A stretch of DNA of 55,051 nt from Bryobacter sp. (GTDB lineage: Bacteria; Acidobacteriota; Terriglobia; Bryobacterales; Bryobacteraceae): NCBI GenBank assembly GCA_022843625.1, contig JALHNH010000044.1:1-55051 (forward strand). Reading direction: 5' to 3'. The translations under genes were made by a program, and so were the position numbers. A model generated the notes under the pieces. That model had not been told where the DNA came from, ran no database searches, and worked only from the letters and a program-made list of their open reading frames with translations. Within the stretch, counting starts at the first letter, position 1. Each line of letters begins with the position of its first letter. This document shows, one piece after another, positions 1-8,168 of the stretch.

Positions 1-56
1 CGCTCGACTGCGATTCGTCGAAACTCCGGACTGAATTTCCGTCTCGGTTTTGACAT
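1..56 (-). CDS. IS3-family transposase OrfA, N-terminal fragment
   Basis: Eighteen codons are visible before the window edge. They read MSKPRRKFSPEFRRIAVE, the typical basic start of IS3/IS911-type OrfA proteins, where the K-F-S-P-E-F-R/K segment opens the helix-turn-helix that binds the element's terminal repeat. An AGGAG ribosome site lies 6-7 nt upstream of the ATG at 56. OrfA is normally about 90-100 residues and is joined to OrfB by frameshifting; neither can be checked here. Whether the copy is intact is unknown. Confidence 0.75.
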   Translation of the reverse strand, partial: MSKPRRKFSPEFRRIAVE

Positions 57-114
57 GCTCTCTCCTTCTACTTGAGAACTGTCCCGATTCTATCTGTCTC
101 AGTTTAGGGGTTCA
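1..114 (-). mobile_element. IS3-family insertion sequence, one end (truncated by window edge)
   Basis: Read on the minus strand, the element begins with TGAACCCC at 114-107, the kind of TGA-starting terminus usual for IS3-family elements. About 50 nt further in, an AGGAG-type ribosome site precedes an ATG at 56 that opens a transposase OrfA reading frame. The rest of the element lies left of position 1, so the other end, OrfB and any target duplication cannot be seen. The outer boundary at 114 is inferred from the terminal motif only. Confidence 0.7.
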
Positions 115-341
115 CTCCAATGCCTTTCCGATGCCTTTCCATTGGGATGCAGGGGCATAGCCCCCGTCAGAGTTTGTGTTGGCGCCAGCCGCGGGGGTCA
201 ATTTTGCGTGAGCGTTGACACAGTCGAGACCAGCCGCCTCATCCTATCTGAAGGCCTTCGGGAAACTTCGATTTCTCAACCGTCGAGAGTGAAAGCCAAA
301 GTAGCCTACCGATCGCGCCATTCTGCTGCTCCGCAAAGGGA
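115..341. other. Gene-free stretch between the IS end and the Hsp20 gene
   Basis: No convincing gene is present. A short tandem repeat of ATGCCTTTCC occurs at 120-129 and 131-140. Around 194-221 the sequence (a GGGGGTCAATTTTGCGTGAG core followed by CGTTGACA) resembles terminal sequences left by other transposons, but this is only an impression. A 67-codon open frame here has no recognisable features. Confidence 0.4.
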
Positions 342-857
342 TTAAGCGCTGGCGTCACTGACTGCCACTTCGAGGGTCTTCTGGGCGGCAGACTTCGCCG
401 CCTTGATCAGCAGCATTCCATCTTCAAGCGTGGCTGTCACCTTGCCGATATCGATGGCCCCTGGGAGCAGTACCCGGCGGAAGGCTCTGCCGTTGTGCGG
501 CAGTTCACTCCAGCAGAGCTGAAAGTCGCCGCTCACTTCCCGGGAGGGGTGCTCAGCTTTGACAATCAGTTCTTTTGGGGTTGCAGTGACCTGTACCTGC
601 TTGGCCGAAAACCCCGGGATTGCCATGCGCAGGGCGAAAGCAGCTGGCGTCTCGGTTAGTTCTGCAGGCGGCGCGGCCAGTGTTTCACGCTCGGCCCGCA
701 GCCAGTCATCCAGAGCAAACCCCAGAGAGGCCCCCCTGTGCTGAAACAATTCGAATGCCTTGCGTTCGATGTCGCTAAGCATTCTGTGCATCTCATCGAA
801 AATCGGCATGGACGCCGCATCGTTCTCTTTCACCTTCTGAACTGCAACTGTTGTCAT
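342..857 (-). CDS. Hsp20/alpha-crystallin small heat-shock protein with DUF2934-like N-terminus
   Basis: A 171-residue cytoplasmic chaperone of the small heat-shock type, which holds unfolding proteins until ATP-dependent chaperones refold them. Residues about 29-60 (ERKAFELFQHRGASLGFALD onward) match the short DUF2934 module, known as a small stand-alone or appended domain. Residues about 65-165 form the alpha-crystallin beta sandwich with the late G-x-L motif as GMLLI. The C-terminal I-x-I/V anchor is weak (LEVAV). An AAGGAG ribosome site sits 7 nt before the ATG. It is the last gene of the minus-strand series that begins with the sensor kinase, 36 nt after the preceding gene, which fits a stress-response role. 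Confidence 0.88.
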   Translation of the reverse strand: MTTVAVQKVKENDAASMPIFDEMHRMLSDIERKAFELFQHRGASLGFALDDWLRAERETLAAPPAELTETPAAFALRMAIPGFSAKQVQVTATPKELIVKAEHPSREVSGDFQLCWSELPHNGRAFRRVLLPGAIDIGKVTATLEDGMLLIKAAKSAAQKTLEVAVSDASA

Positions 858-893
858 TGTTGACTCCTTTTGTGTGCTTCCCTTGAGCGCGGC

Positions 894-1292
894 CTACCTG
901 CTCTTCTTCGCCCACGCGCTCCTTACTTTCGCCGCGAAGTCCTGCGCCGCTCTCTTGCGGGATTCTTCATCCCCACGCAGCGGGAAACTGTGAGATGCGA
1001 TCACCTTGTTGCGTTCGACATCACGCAACTCCAGGCGATGAGTCTCGTTCCGGCCGAGTTTGTGCTTATACAGGATCTCTCCGTAGGCGGAGTGCATCTT
1101 TGCCAAACCGGCCTTCAACTCGGGCTGCTTTTGCTCCTCAATGAAATCGAAGGGCAGCTCAGCAGCCTGCAGCGCCTGCTCGACGAATGGCTCAAGGCCT
1201 TCCATCTTGTCGATGTAAATTGTCTTACGGTTCTGTGCGCCTGCGGGTATCGCTAACGCGATCGCAAACATGGCCAACACGAGGTTTCTCAT
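894..1292 (-). CDS. Secreted hypothetical protein
   Basis: A 132-residue protein with a clear Sec signal peptide (hydrophobic residues 4-16, AGA-Q cleavage near residue 19). The mature part is small, charged and lacks cysteines or known motifs; residues 25-90 alternate hydrophobic and acidic stretches and the C-terminus is strongly basic (KVRSAWAKKSR). An AAAGGAG ribosome site lies just before the ATG. It stands between a DUF2490-like outer-membrane protein and Hsp20 in the same orientation, so an envelope-stress role is possible, but the sequence gives no function. Confidence 0.75.
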   Translation of the reverse strand: MRNLVLAMFAIALAIPAGAQNRKTIYIDKMEGLEPFVEQALQAAELPFDFIEEQKQPELKAGLAKMHSAYGEILYKHKLGRNETHRLELRDVERNKVIASHSFPLRGDEESRKRAAQDFAAKVRSAWAKKSR

Positions 1293-1403
1293 AACTGTCT
1301 CCTTTATTGGCTTTCATAAGTTACTCTTGCCCTCAGGCTAACGGAATTGGAGGGAACAGGGAATACTGCGTTTGCGTGAGAGTATTGGGGAAAATCTGAA
1401 GGC

Positions 1404-2024
1404 TCAACGCTCCAGCAAAATTTGGGTAACAATGCCGTGACGGGGCGGGCCAAGCTGCGGGCTTCGCGCATCGTACATGTAGCCAAGCTCAACCGACGCC
1501 CACTTCGAAGCTCGCCAGCGCAGACCTCCCTGGTAGCGTGCAGCCAAATAGCCCTTGGCATCCCAGAACCACTCTCCACTCGTATAGGGGCCGAACCGGT
1601 AGTTGGTAGAAAGGCGAGTGCGGTACCGGAAACGGTTGAAACTAGGCCGGGCAGTGGTTACGAAGCGCTCCACAAGGCCGCGAGATGCCACTGAGACCGC
1701 GCCGCGCCGATAGATGTGTAATTCAGCGCCAGCAAATACCCGATGTGAGTTTTGCCATTCCTCGCGAGTGTCTTCCTCCCTACCGTAGTAGTAACCGCCG
1801 ATCACCGTAGTGCGAGAGCGCGGAGTAAACCTCAGAATTGTGCCTGAGCGGCCCTGCTGAAAATCGCCTTCGCGGGTGCGCAGTCTGGTGTGTAATGCCC
1901 ACTCCACACTGCGAGTCTTGAGTAGTGCAAAATCGAACGAATGCCAACTCCACATTTCCTGTGCTGCGAGTGTACCGGCGTAAAGGTGCAAAAAGGCTAT
2001 GAACCGGAGTAATGCAGTGTGCAT
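1404..2024 (-). CDS. DUF2490-like outer-membrane beta-barrel protein
   Basis: About 206 residues from the ATG at 2024, which opens a signal peptide (MHTALLRFIAFLHLYAGTLA with AAQ cleavage). A longer open frame runs upstream to 2174 but lies over the preceding gene and lacks protein-like features. The mature part is rich in Trp, Tyr and Arg and shows repeated short amphipathic strands (for example YRTRLSTNYRFG, LRWRASKWASVELGYMYDAR), the pattern of a small outer-membrane barrel; the layout resembles DUF2490 proteins. It starts 11 nt after the DUF3124 lipoprotein gene, so the two are probably cotranscribed. Function unknown. Confidence 0.7.
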   Translation of the reverse strand: MHTALLRFIAFLHLYAGTLAAQEMWSWHSFDFALLKTRSVEWALHTRLRTREGDFQQGRSGTILRFTPRSRTTVIGGYYYGREEDTREEWQNSHRVFAGAELHIYRRGAVSVASRGLVERFVTTARPSFNRFRYRTRLSTNYRFGPYTSGEWFWDAKGYLAARYQGGLRWRASKWASVELGYMYDARSPQLGPPRHGIVTQILLER

Positions 2025-2035
2025 GGTTCCATCAG

Positions 2036-2620
2036 TTAGTTGGCATTTCTGAGAGCAGCACTTGCCTTCGGCAACGGCCTTCCAGAACTGGTGAAGGAGA
2101 TGCCGACATTGCCGTGTTGCCCGATCATCACCGCCTCGATCACCGGGTCGTCCACATCCTCGACACTGGACCACTCCACAAGAAAATTCGCCCCAGGGCC
2201 GCCTGCCGTATCACGCCGCTGGATCACGAAGTCCGCAGTTGCCAGTGGACCAAGCGAGCCTGGCTCGTTGATGTACAACCGAATCAGTTTGCCGTGGGAA
2301 TCATAGTACTTGACTGCGTGGACGAGGATTGGCGCTTTCTCGCTTACGTTGCGGATGCTGAGCGTTGCGGCGAGATCGGTCAACTGCCGGTCGGATCCCC
2401 AGTAGATGCTTGAATAGACAGGAACGTAGACCACTTGACGTTGGCGCAAAGCCTGCCCGGTGGTGCTCACCGGGGTGAGGACGGAGTGACCGCTTCCTTC
2501 AAGAACATGTTCGCCGTTGCGGTTGCAGCCCGAAAGGCCGAGAGCCAATACCGCGATGAACGCGGCATAACAAAAGCCGGCAATTGAGGGTGAGCGGAAC
2601 ACACGGAAACCTACACTCAT
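2036..2620 (-). CDS. DUF3124 family lipoprotein
   Basis: A 194-residue predicted lipoprotein: hydrophobic residues about 13-27 followed by a lipobox L-S-G-C. The mature domain carries the DUF3124 hallmark (VYVPVYSSIYWG, then a beta-rich segment with LSIRNVS and VKYYDSHGKLI). The start at 2620 was preferred over the in-frame ATG at 2635 because a GGAAG site precedes it at the right distance. DUF3124 proteins have no assigned activity. The gene follows the NarL-type regulator by about 35 nt in the same direction, so it may be a target or part of the same operon. Confidence 0.82.
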   Translation of the reverse strand: MSVGFRVFRSPSIAGFCYAAFIAVLALGLSGCNRNGEHVLEGSGHSVLTPVSTTGQALRQRQVVYVPVYSSIYWGSDRQLTDLAATLSIRNVSEKAPILVHAVKYYDSHGKLIRLYINEPGSLGPLATADFVIQRRDTAGGPGANFLVEWSSVEDVDDPVIEAVMIGQHGNVGISFTSSGRPLPKASAALRNAN

Positions 2621-2655
2621 GCTATATTCTTCCATTTGGCCAAGAAATGATGAGC

Positions 2656-3306
2656 TCAGCTGATGAGGCGTTTGCGCATCGCATAGAGCACGATTTCCGC
2701 CGAACTGTGTAGGTCCAGCTTCTGCATCAGGTGCATCCGGTGGGTCGCCACAGTGTTCACACTGCAGTTGAGCGCGCTTGCCACTTCCTTATTGACCTTA
2801 CCTTCAGCCAACAACTGCAGCACTTCCTTCTCGCGCCCCGTCAGCAGATCGTAGGAATCGGTGAGCCCTTTCTGCCGCAGTTGCCGGATGTAGTCCTCGC
2901 GCAGTGCCGCCTGGATGGCTGGGCTGAAGAAAGACTTGCCTTGCGCCACTGCCCGCACCGCCCGATCGAGGTCTGCTTCGGCGCATTCTTTCATCAGGTA
3001 TCCCAACGCGCCGGCATTCAAAACGCGTAGCAAGTACTCTTCGTCTGAATACATACTCAAAATCACAATGCCCACATCCGGATTGGACTTTGCGATTTGA
3101 CTTGTCGCCTCGACGCCATTGAGATTGGGCATACCAATATCCATCAAGATCACATCCGGGCGAAGCGTCTCTGCGAGTTGGACCGCGACTCGCCCGTCGG
3201 ATGCTTCGCCAACAACCTCGATGTCCTCGTGCTGCTCCAGTTGCAGGCGCAGTCCCTTGCGCACTACGCCATGGTCATCGCAAATCAAAACTCGAATCGG
3301 AGTCAT
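2656..3306 (-). CDS. NarL/FixJ-type response regulator
   Basis: A 216-residue DNA-binding response regulator. Residues 1-120 form the receiver domain with acidic pair D10-D11, phospho-acceptor D56 (LMDIGMPNLNG) and conserved K106. Residues about 153-212 form a LuxR-type helix-turn-helix (LTGREKEVLQLLAEGKVNKE, then SVNTVATHRMHLMQKL). Its start overlaps the end of the histidine kinase gene by 4 nt (ATGA), so the two are a cotranscribed two-component pair. The genes that follow (DUF3124, DUF2490, Hsp20) and the divergent ion/stress operon are the obvious candidate targets. Confidence 0.95.
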   Translation of the reverse strand: MTPIRVLICDDHGVVRKGLRLQLEQHEDIEVVGEASDGRVAVQLAETLRPDVILMDIGMPNLNGVEATSQIAKSNPDVGIVILSMYSDEEYLLRVLNAGALGYLMKECAEADLDRAVRAVAQGKSFFSPAIQAALREDYIRQLRQKGLTDSYDLLTGREKEVLQLLAEGKVNKEVASALNCSVNTVATHRMHLMQKLDLHSSAEIVLYAMRKRLIS

Positions 3307-4676
3307 GCTGTCACGCTCGCTTTCACAGGGAGTTCTACTTCGAGACTGGTACCTTTGCCCAGCTTGGAATCTATCTTCAGTTTGCCGTCAAGATCGCGTA
3401 CGCGCTCGGCAATGCCAACAAGGCCCAGTCCGGTCTCAGATTTCCTGGCGGCATCGAAGCCAACGCCATCGTCCTGCACCTTTAGCTTGATCAGGTCCAG
3501 TTCGCCAGAGAGTGATATGGTCACGTTCTGCGCTTGCGCATGACGGCCACAGTTGTTTAGGGCTTCCTGCACGATTCGATAAATACAAGTGCGATGAGGC
3601 TCTGGAATCGCATCCAACTCACCTTCCAGCCGGATCACTGTAGAGATGTTGGTTCGGCGCTCAAAGTCGCGCGCGTGGGAGCGAAGGGCGGGCCCCAGGC
3701 CAAGTTGATCGAGCATTGCGGGCCGCAGTCCAGTCGCCAATTCCTTAACCGCCCGAATCACTTCGGCATTCATTTGCTTCACCTCGGCGATCTTGTTGTC
3801 AAACTCTGAACGTGAATTCTGGCTGAGACTTTCGAGCCGGCCCAGTTCCATTCCTAATGCAGAAGCCATCTGTCCAACGGCGTCGTGCAACTCGAGAGCA
3901 ATTCGCTTTCGTTCGTCTTCCTGCACCTGTACTACCCTCATGGCGAGCCGGTGCTGCTGACGCTCGGCTTCCACGGCCCGTTCTCGTTCTGCCTCGGATT
4001 TCTTCTCCGAGTTGACGATGCGCCGCGCACTGGTAACCGCTACGAGCAGGCCAAGCGCCAAGCACGCCAAGAGCAGGTTGCGGACAAAAAGTTGCAGAGA
4101 GTCTCGCTGTCTTTCGCTGGCCTCGCGTTGGCTGGCGAGGTTTTGGGTGTTGAGTGCGCTGAGTTCCTGCGCCAAATCAACGATGGCCTGACGTTTGGGG
4201 AGCGTAGCTCTGATCACCTCAAAGCTAAGGGCATACTTCTCCTGGGGTGACCAGCCGAGAATGGGATCGAGAGAATCGGCGTAGGCTTGAATCTCTTTCT
4301 GCAACCGATGGACCTTTTCCTTCTGGACTGAACCGAGCATGCTCAGCCGAGTGAGATCGCGCTCTATTCTTTGCTGCTCTTTTTTTAACTGCTCCTTATA
4401 GAGGGGTGCCGCAGTAGCAGACGGGTCGAGCGCGTAGTCGCGAACGAGGATGCCAGCCAGGTGCAGATCGGCGGGCAAACCGCGCAATGCCTCGTCTACC
4501 TCCTCATACGCGAGCTGTGCGCTGGTCATTTGGCGATAGACCTCGTTGGCCCGGCGAATGGAGCCGATTCCCAGCACCCCGACCAAGAAAAGAAGTGCCC
4601 CAAAGCCAAGTAACAAGACTGCGGTAACACCCGACTTTAAACCGCTACGCCCCGCCTCAATGTTGTCAGGTCTCAC
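3303..4676 (-). CDS. Sensor histidine kinase, HisKA_3 (NarX/DesK) type
   Basis: A 457-residue membrane kinase. A transmembrane helix lies at about 17-38, then a helical extracytoplasmic sensor region (about 40-195, CHASE3/four-helix-like), a second membrane helix at about 197-216, and a coiled-coil linker. The HisKA_3 dimerisation domain has phospho-acceptor His264 in ERKRIALELHDAVGQ. The ATPase domain has an N-box (EALNNCGRHA, 371-380), a G1 box DDGVGF (402-407) and a G2 box GLGLVGI (416-422). All catalytic elements look intact. It is paired with the overlapping NarL-type regulator. The sensed signal cannot be read from the sequence. Confidence 0.94.
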   Translation of the reverse strand: MRPDNIEAGRSGLKSGVTAVLLLGFGALLFLVGVLGIGSIRRANEVYRQMTSAQLAYEEVDEALRGLPADLHLAGILVRDYALDPSATAAPLYKEQLKKEQQRIERDLTRLSMLGSVQKEKVHRLQKEIQAYADSLDPILGWSPQEKYALSFEVIRATLPKRQAIVDLAQELSALNTQNLASQREASERQRDSLQLFVRNLLLACLALGLLVAVTSARRIVNSEKKSEAERERAVEAERQQHRLAMRVVQVQEDERKRIALELHDAVGQMASALGMELGRLESLSQNSRSEFDNKIAEVKQMNAEVIRAVKELATGLRPAMLDQLGLGPALRSHARDFERRTNISTVIRLEGELDAIPEPHRTCIYRIVQEALNNCGRHAQAQNVTISLSGELDLIKLKVQDDGVGFDAARKSETGLGLVGIAERVRDLDGKLKIDSKLGKGTSLEVELPVKASVTA

Positions 4677-4969
4677 TTGTCTTCACCATTCCCATGATTC
4701 TAGATTAGGGGGCTGACGGTGATTTCGGAATCACCTATGGGCATGAGAAAACAACCGTCTCTGAAGCAAAATGATGATTTCATTTTTTTCGCAGCTTGAC
4801 TCGGAGTTGGGGCATGCGGGAATCGCAGCAGGATCATCGAAACGCAGGATGGGAAGCTCAGCGTCTCCGCGATAAGGTAAGCACAGATCAGAGTGAATGC
4901 CCAACGACACAGAATCACGACGCTGAATCAAGGTAGCAGCCGCCACACAGATAAGGGGGGCAGCGCCCA
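4677..4969. promoter_or_regulatory. Divergent control region between the two-component system and the antiporter operon
   Basis: About 290 nt separate the histidine kinase (minus) and the Kef-type antiporter (plus). No protein-coding frame here looks real. The stretch should hold promoters for both directions. The only clear structure is a perfect 7-bp inverted repeat with a 4-nt centre at 4718-4735. Just before the antiporter start there is a strong AAGGGGGG ribosome site. Confidence 0.5.
4718..4735. repeat. Perfect inverted repeat in the divergent intergenic region
   Basis: The 18-nt sequence GGTGATTTCGGAATCACC is a perfect 7+7 bp dyad with a TCGG centre. It lies 42 nt upstream of the kinase start codon. 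It could be an operator for the neighbouring NarL-type regulator or a UUCG-like-loop RNA hairpin in the kinase leader; no poly-T tract follows on either strand, so it is not an obvious terminator. Confidence 0.5.
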
Positions 4970-6706
4970 TTGGTCGACCTAATCGCTCATTCGGCTTTCG
5001 GCGAGGTGGCTACACTACTCGTGCTGGCTGCGTTGATCGGTCTGGCCGGTCAGATTCTGCGTCAGCCGCTGATCGTCAGTTTTATCGCAGTGGGGCTGAT
5101 CGCAGGTCCTTCAGCACTCGGTCTTGTTCGATCCAACGAGCAGATCAGCCTTCTTTCCGAGCTCGGTGTGGCCGTTCTACTCTTTCTGGTCGGCATAAAG
5201 CTCGACGTAAAGTTGATCCGGTCTATCGGCTCGGTCGCTCTCTGGACGGGCCTCGGTCAGGTGGCCTTCACCTCTATCTTCGGATATCTGATCGGGCTCG
5301 CCCTTGGCCTCAGCCATGTCACCAGCATCTATGTCGCCGTGGCCCTCACCTTTTCCTCAACGATCATTATCGTGAAACTGTTGTCCGACAAGCGTGAGAT
5401 CGACTCGCTGCATGGGCAGATCGCTCTCGGCTTCCTGATTGTGCAGGACCTTGTGGTGGTGCTGGCAATGATTACCCTTTCCGCTATCGGCATCGGCACA
5501 GAGGGCAGCAAGGCTCAGGGCGGCTCGATCTCGATGGTGCTAAGCAGTGGCCTGGCAATGGTGGCCCTGGTCGTTTTATTCGTAAGATACGTAGCCAACC
5601 GGCTCACAGAACGTCTTGCCCGGCAACCGGAACTGCTGGTGACATTTGCCATCGCACAGGCCGCCATCTTCGCTGCCTACGGCGACTCGGTGGGGCTGGG
5701 CAAGGAGGTAGGCGGATTGCTCGCCGGTGTCTCCCTGGCGTCCACGCCCTATCGTGAGACACTTTCCGCCCGGCTTGCTCCGCTACGGGACTTCCTGCTG
5801 CTCTTCTTTTTCATTGCCCTCGGAACTACTCTCGACCTCACCCTTCTGGGAACTTACTCTACCGTTGCGATCGTCTTCTCTCTTTTCGTGTTGGTGGGAA
5901 ACCCCCTGATTGTTCTTGCCATCATGGGGGCCATGGGCTACCGCAAGCGTACCGGGTTTCTGGCTGGCCTTACCGTCGCCCAGATCAGTGAGTTCTCTCT
6001 TGTCTTCGTGGCGATGGGCGTATCACTGGGGCACGTGGAACCCGCCGCATTGGGTCTGGTAACCATGGTCGGCCTGGTGACCATCGCCGTATCCACGTAC
6101 ATGATTACGTATTCTCACCAGCTCTACGCCAAGTGTGAGCCGTTTCTCGGTATTTTCGAACGAAAGGAAACGCCACGAGAGTCCGGCAACCTCGAGGAAC
6201 GCGAACGAGCCACACACACAGTATTAATTTTTGGGCTTGGCCGCTTCGGCACGGCAATCGGGATTCGATTGAAGAAACGTGGCATCGCAGCGCTGGGCGT
6301 GGACTTTAATCCTATGGCGGTTCGCCGTTGGAGGGAACTGGGACTTAACGCAGAGTTCGGCGATGCAACCGACTCTGAGTTTATCGCTAGCCTACCGATT
6401 CCGGCAGCCGAATGGATTGTCTCCACTGTACCGATCCATCCGACCGGTCTCAGCCATGAAGACGTTCAGACCACCCTGATCCAGATCACCCGTTCTGCCG
6501 GTTACCGGGGGCGCATCGCCGTAACTTCGCACAGTGCAAAAGACACAGCGCGCCTGGTTCGCGCAGGTGCTGACATAGTATTGGAGCCTTTTCAGGACGC
6601 AGCAGATCGCGCCGTCGAGATTCTCTGCGGCAGCCAGCCGCAGGAGCGAACAGACTTCCATTTGCTTCAGTCGGAGGAGCAGCCAGTTCGGAACAGGCCG
6701 TCATAA
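4970..6706 (+). CDS. Kef-type cation:proton antiporter with TrkA-N domain
   Basis: A 578-residue CPA2-family transporter, expected to exchange K+ or Na+ for protons across the inner membrane. Residues about 10-385 form the Na/H-exchanger membrane domain of some 12 helices, including the conserved QD pair near 159-160 (GFLIVQDLVVV). Residues about 415-540 form a Rossmann TrkA-N (RCK) domain with GLGRFG for nucleotide binding. Translation probably starts at the TTG at 4970, which has a strong AAGGGGGG site upstream and opens directly into the first helix. It starts the plus-strand stress/ion block, divergent from the two-component system. Confidence 0.92.
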   Translation: MVDLIAHSAFGEVATLLVLAALIGLAGQILRQPLIVSFIAVGLIAGPSALGLVRSNEQISLLSELGVAVLLFLVGIKLDVKLIRSIGSVALWTGLGQVAFTSIFGYLIGLALGLSHVTSIYVAVALTFSSTIIIVKLLSDKREIDSLHGQIALGFLIVQDLVVVLAMITLSAIGIGTEGSKAQGGSISMVLSSGLAMVALVVLFVRYVANRLTERLARQPELLVTFAIAQAAIFAAYGDSVGLGKEVGGLLAGVSLASTPYRETLSARLAPLRDFLLLFFFIALGTTLDLTLLGTYSTVAIVFSLFVLVGNPLIVLAIMGAMGYRKRTGFLAGLTVAQISEFSLVFVAMGVSLGHVEPAALGLVTMVGLVTIAVSTYMITYSHQLYAKCEPFLGIFERKETPRESGNLEERERATHTVLIFGLGRFGTAIGIRLKKRGIAALGVDFNPMAVRRWRELGLNAEFGDATDSEFIASLPIPAAEWIVSTVPIHPTGLSHEDVQTTLIQITRSAGYRGRIAVTSHSAKDTARLVRAGADIVLEPFQDAADRAVEILCGSQPQERTDFHLLQSEEQPVRNRPS

Positions 6707-6819
6707 AACTCCGTTGCGGATCACCTAAGTACATGATGGACTCTCGCCCGCAACGCGGATACTCTGAACCTTAGTAACTTGCCCATGATGACGAATCCGC
6801 AGCAGAGCAGAGGTAGCAA

Positions 6820-8151
6820 ATGCACGAAGTATTGACGGTCTTGCTTGCGGGAGGAGTTGGAGAACGCCTCGGCCCGCTGACCAGGGAACACTGTAAGCCA
6901 GCCATCCCTTTCGGGGGCATCTACCGGTTAGTGGACATCCCACTGTCAAACTGCATCAACTCGGGATTTTACAGAATCTGCGTCCTGACCCAGCACAAGG
7001 CCCTTTCCTTGAACCGTCACATCCGCCATGCCTGGCACTTCCTTCCGCCGGAGTTGGGGGCTTTTGTAGAGACTCTCCCTCCGATGCGGCGCAACCGCGA
7101 CACGTGGTATCTCGGTACCGCCGATGCCGTGTATCAAAACATGGCGACCATAGTCGAGGAAGCTGCACCCTACACCCTGATTTTGTCGGCGGACCATGTC
7201 TACAAAATGGACTACCGGGAGATGGTGGCACAACACATCCGGCTGCGAGCGGAAGTGACTCTCGCGACTACTCACATAGATCCTTCCGAAGCCCCTCGCT
7301 TCGGCATTGTTAAAACGAATCATCAGCATCGAATTACCGCTTTCGCGGAGAAGCCAACGGCGGGCGAGGCTCTCCGTTCCCAAATCGACCCACGACGCTG
7401 TATGGCTTCCTTGGGAATCTACCTCTTCTCAACACCCGTGCTTCTTGCCGCTTTGCTTGAGGATGCCGAAGACCCGAAGTCGAGCCATGACTTCGGCCAC
7501 GATGTTTTGCCGAAGCTGTTCAAGAATTGCGCAGTCTACGCCTACGATTTGGCCGCCAGGCCCGGATCCGCCATGAGCTACTGGCGGGATGTTGGCACGC
7601 TGGATGCGTACTTTGAAGCCAACATGGACTTACTGGGCCGCTGCCCGCGCTTTTCGCTGGACGACAGGGAATGGCCGCTTCGAGCCGCAACGCCGGCTCT
7701 CCCGCCGGCTCGATTTTCATTCGGAGACGACGGCGTACCCGGCATGGCTGAAGATTCACTCGTTTCACCAGGCTGTGTGGTGGAGGGAGCAAGAGTCGCA
7801 CATAGCGTTCTGTCCCCCCGCGTCTGCGTCAGAAGCCACAGCGTGGTCGAAGAATCGGTGTTGCTCGGTAACGTTTCGATTGGCCGCCACTGCCATTTGA
7901 GACGCTGCATAGTTGAGGAAAATCTCACAATCCCCGATGGCTTTGAGGCTGGTGTCAGCATGCAAAACGACCTGCAAGCGGGCCACTGCGTCACGGATGA
8001 AGGAGTTGTTGTGATCCATACAGAATCCCCGGGTATCGGGCGATTGAGACGCTCCGAACGAGGCGCAGGTTCAAGATTGTCGATGCCCATTCCTCCCGCC
8101 ATACGGCCCGAACAAGCGTTCACGCAGCTTGCCACCATTTCGCGCAGCTAG
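6820..8151 (+). CDS. glgC: Glucose-1-phosphate adenylyltransferase (ADP-glucose pyrophosphorylase)
   Basis: A 443-residue enzyme that makes ADP-glucose from glucose-1-phosphate and ATP, the committed step of glycogen synthesis. The N-terminus carries the nucleotidyltransferase signature (LLAGGVGERLGPLT, then KPAIPFGGIYRLVDIPLSNC). The C-terminal half has hexapeptide-repeat sequence of a left-handed beta helix, where allosteric effectors bind. The GAGGT site lies 6 nt before the ATG. Its place between an antiporter and universal stress genes, with no other glycogen gene nearby, suggests that carbon storage is switched on with the stress genes here rather than from a glg operon. Confidence 0.92.
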   Translation: MHEVLTVLLAGGVGERLGPLTREHCKPAIPFGGIYRLVDIPLSNCINSGFYRICVLTQHKALSLNRHIRHAWHFLPPELGAFVETLPPMRRNRDTWYLGTADAVYQNMATIVEEAAPYTLILSADHVYKMDYREMVAQHIRLRAEVTLATTHIDPSEAPRFGIVKTNHQHRITAFAEKPTAGEALRSQIDPRRCMASLGIYLFSTPVLLAALLEDAEDPKSSHDFGHDVLPKLFKNCAVYAYDLAARPGSAMSYWRDVGTLDAYFEANMDLLGRCPRFSLDDREWPLRAATPALPPARFSFGDDGVPGMAEDSLVSPGCVVEGARVAHSVLSPRVCVRSHSVVEESVLLGNVSIGRHCHLRRCIVEENLTIPDGFEAGVSMQNDLQAGHCVTDEGVVVIHTESPGIGRLRRSERGAGSRLSMPIPPAIRPEQAFTQLATISRS

Positions 8152-8168
8152 TTACCGGAGAACCATCT

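Noticed and set aside
142..345. A 67-codon frame next to the IS end
   Set aside because: No ribosome site, no recognisable features, and it runs into the Hsp20 3' end.
1362..1386. AATACT / AGTATT inverted repeat after the DUF2490 gene
   Set aside because: Only 6 bp, AT-rich, 13-nt loop and no T tract, so it is not a convincing terminator.
4700..4970. Short minus-strand frames in the intergenic region
   Set aside because: They lack ribosome sites and protein-like composition; the region is better read as divergent control DNA.
6713..6770. Complementary segments CCGTTGCGG and CCGCAACGCGG after the antiporter gene
   Set aside because: The loop is nearly 30 nt and no T tract follows; too weak to call a terminator.
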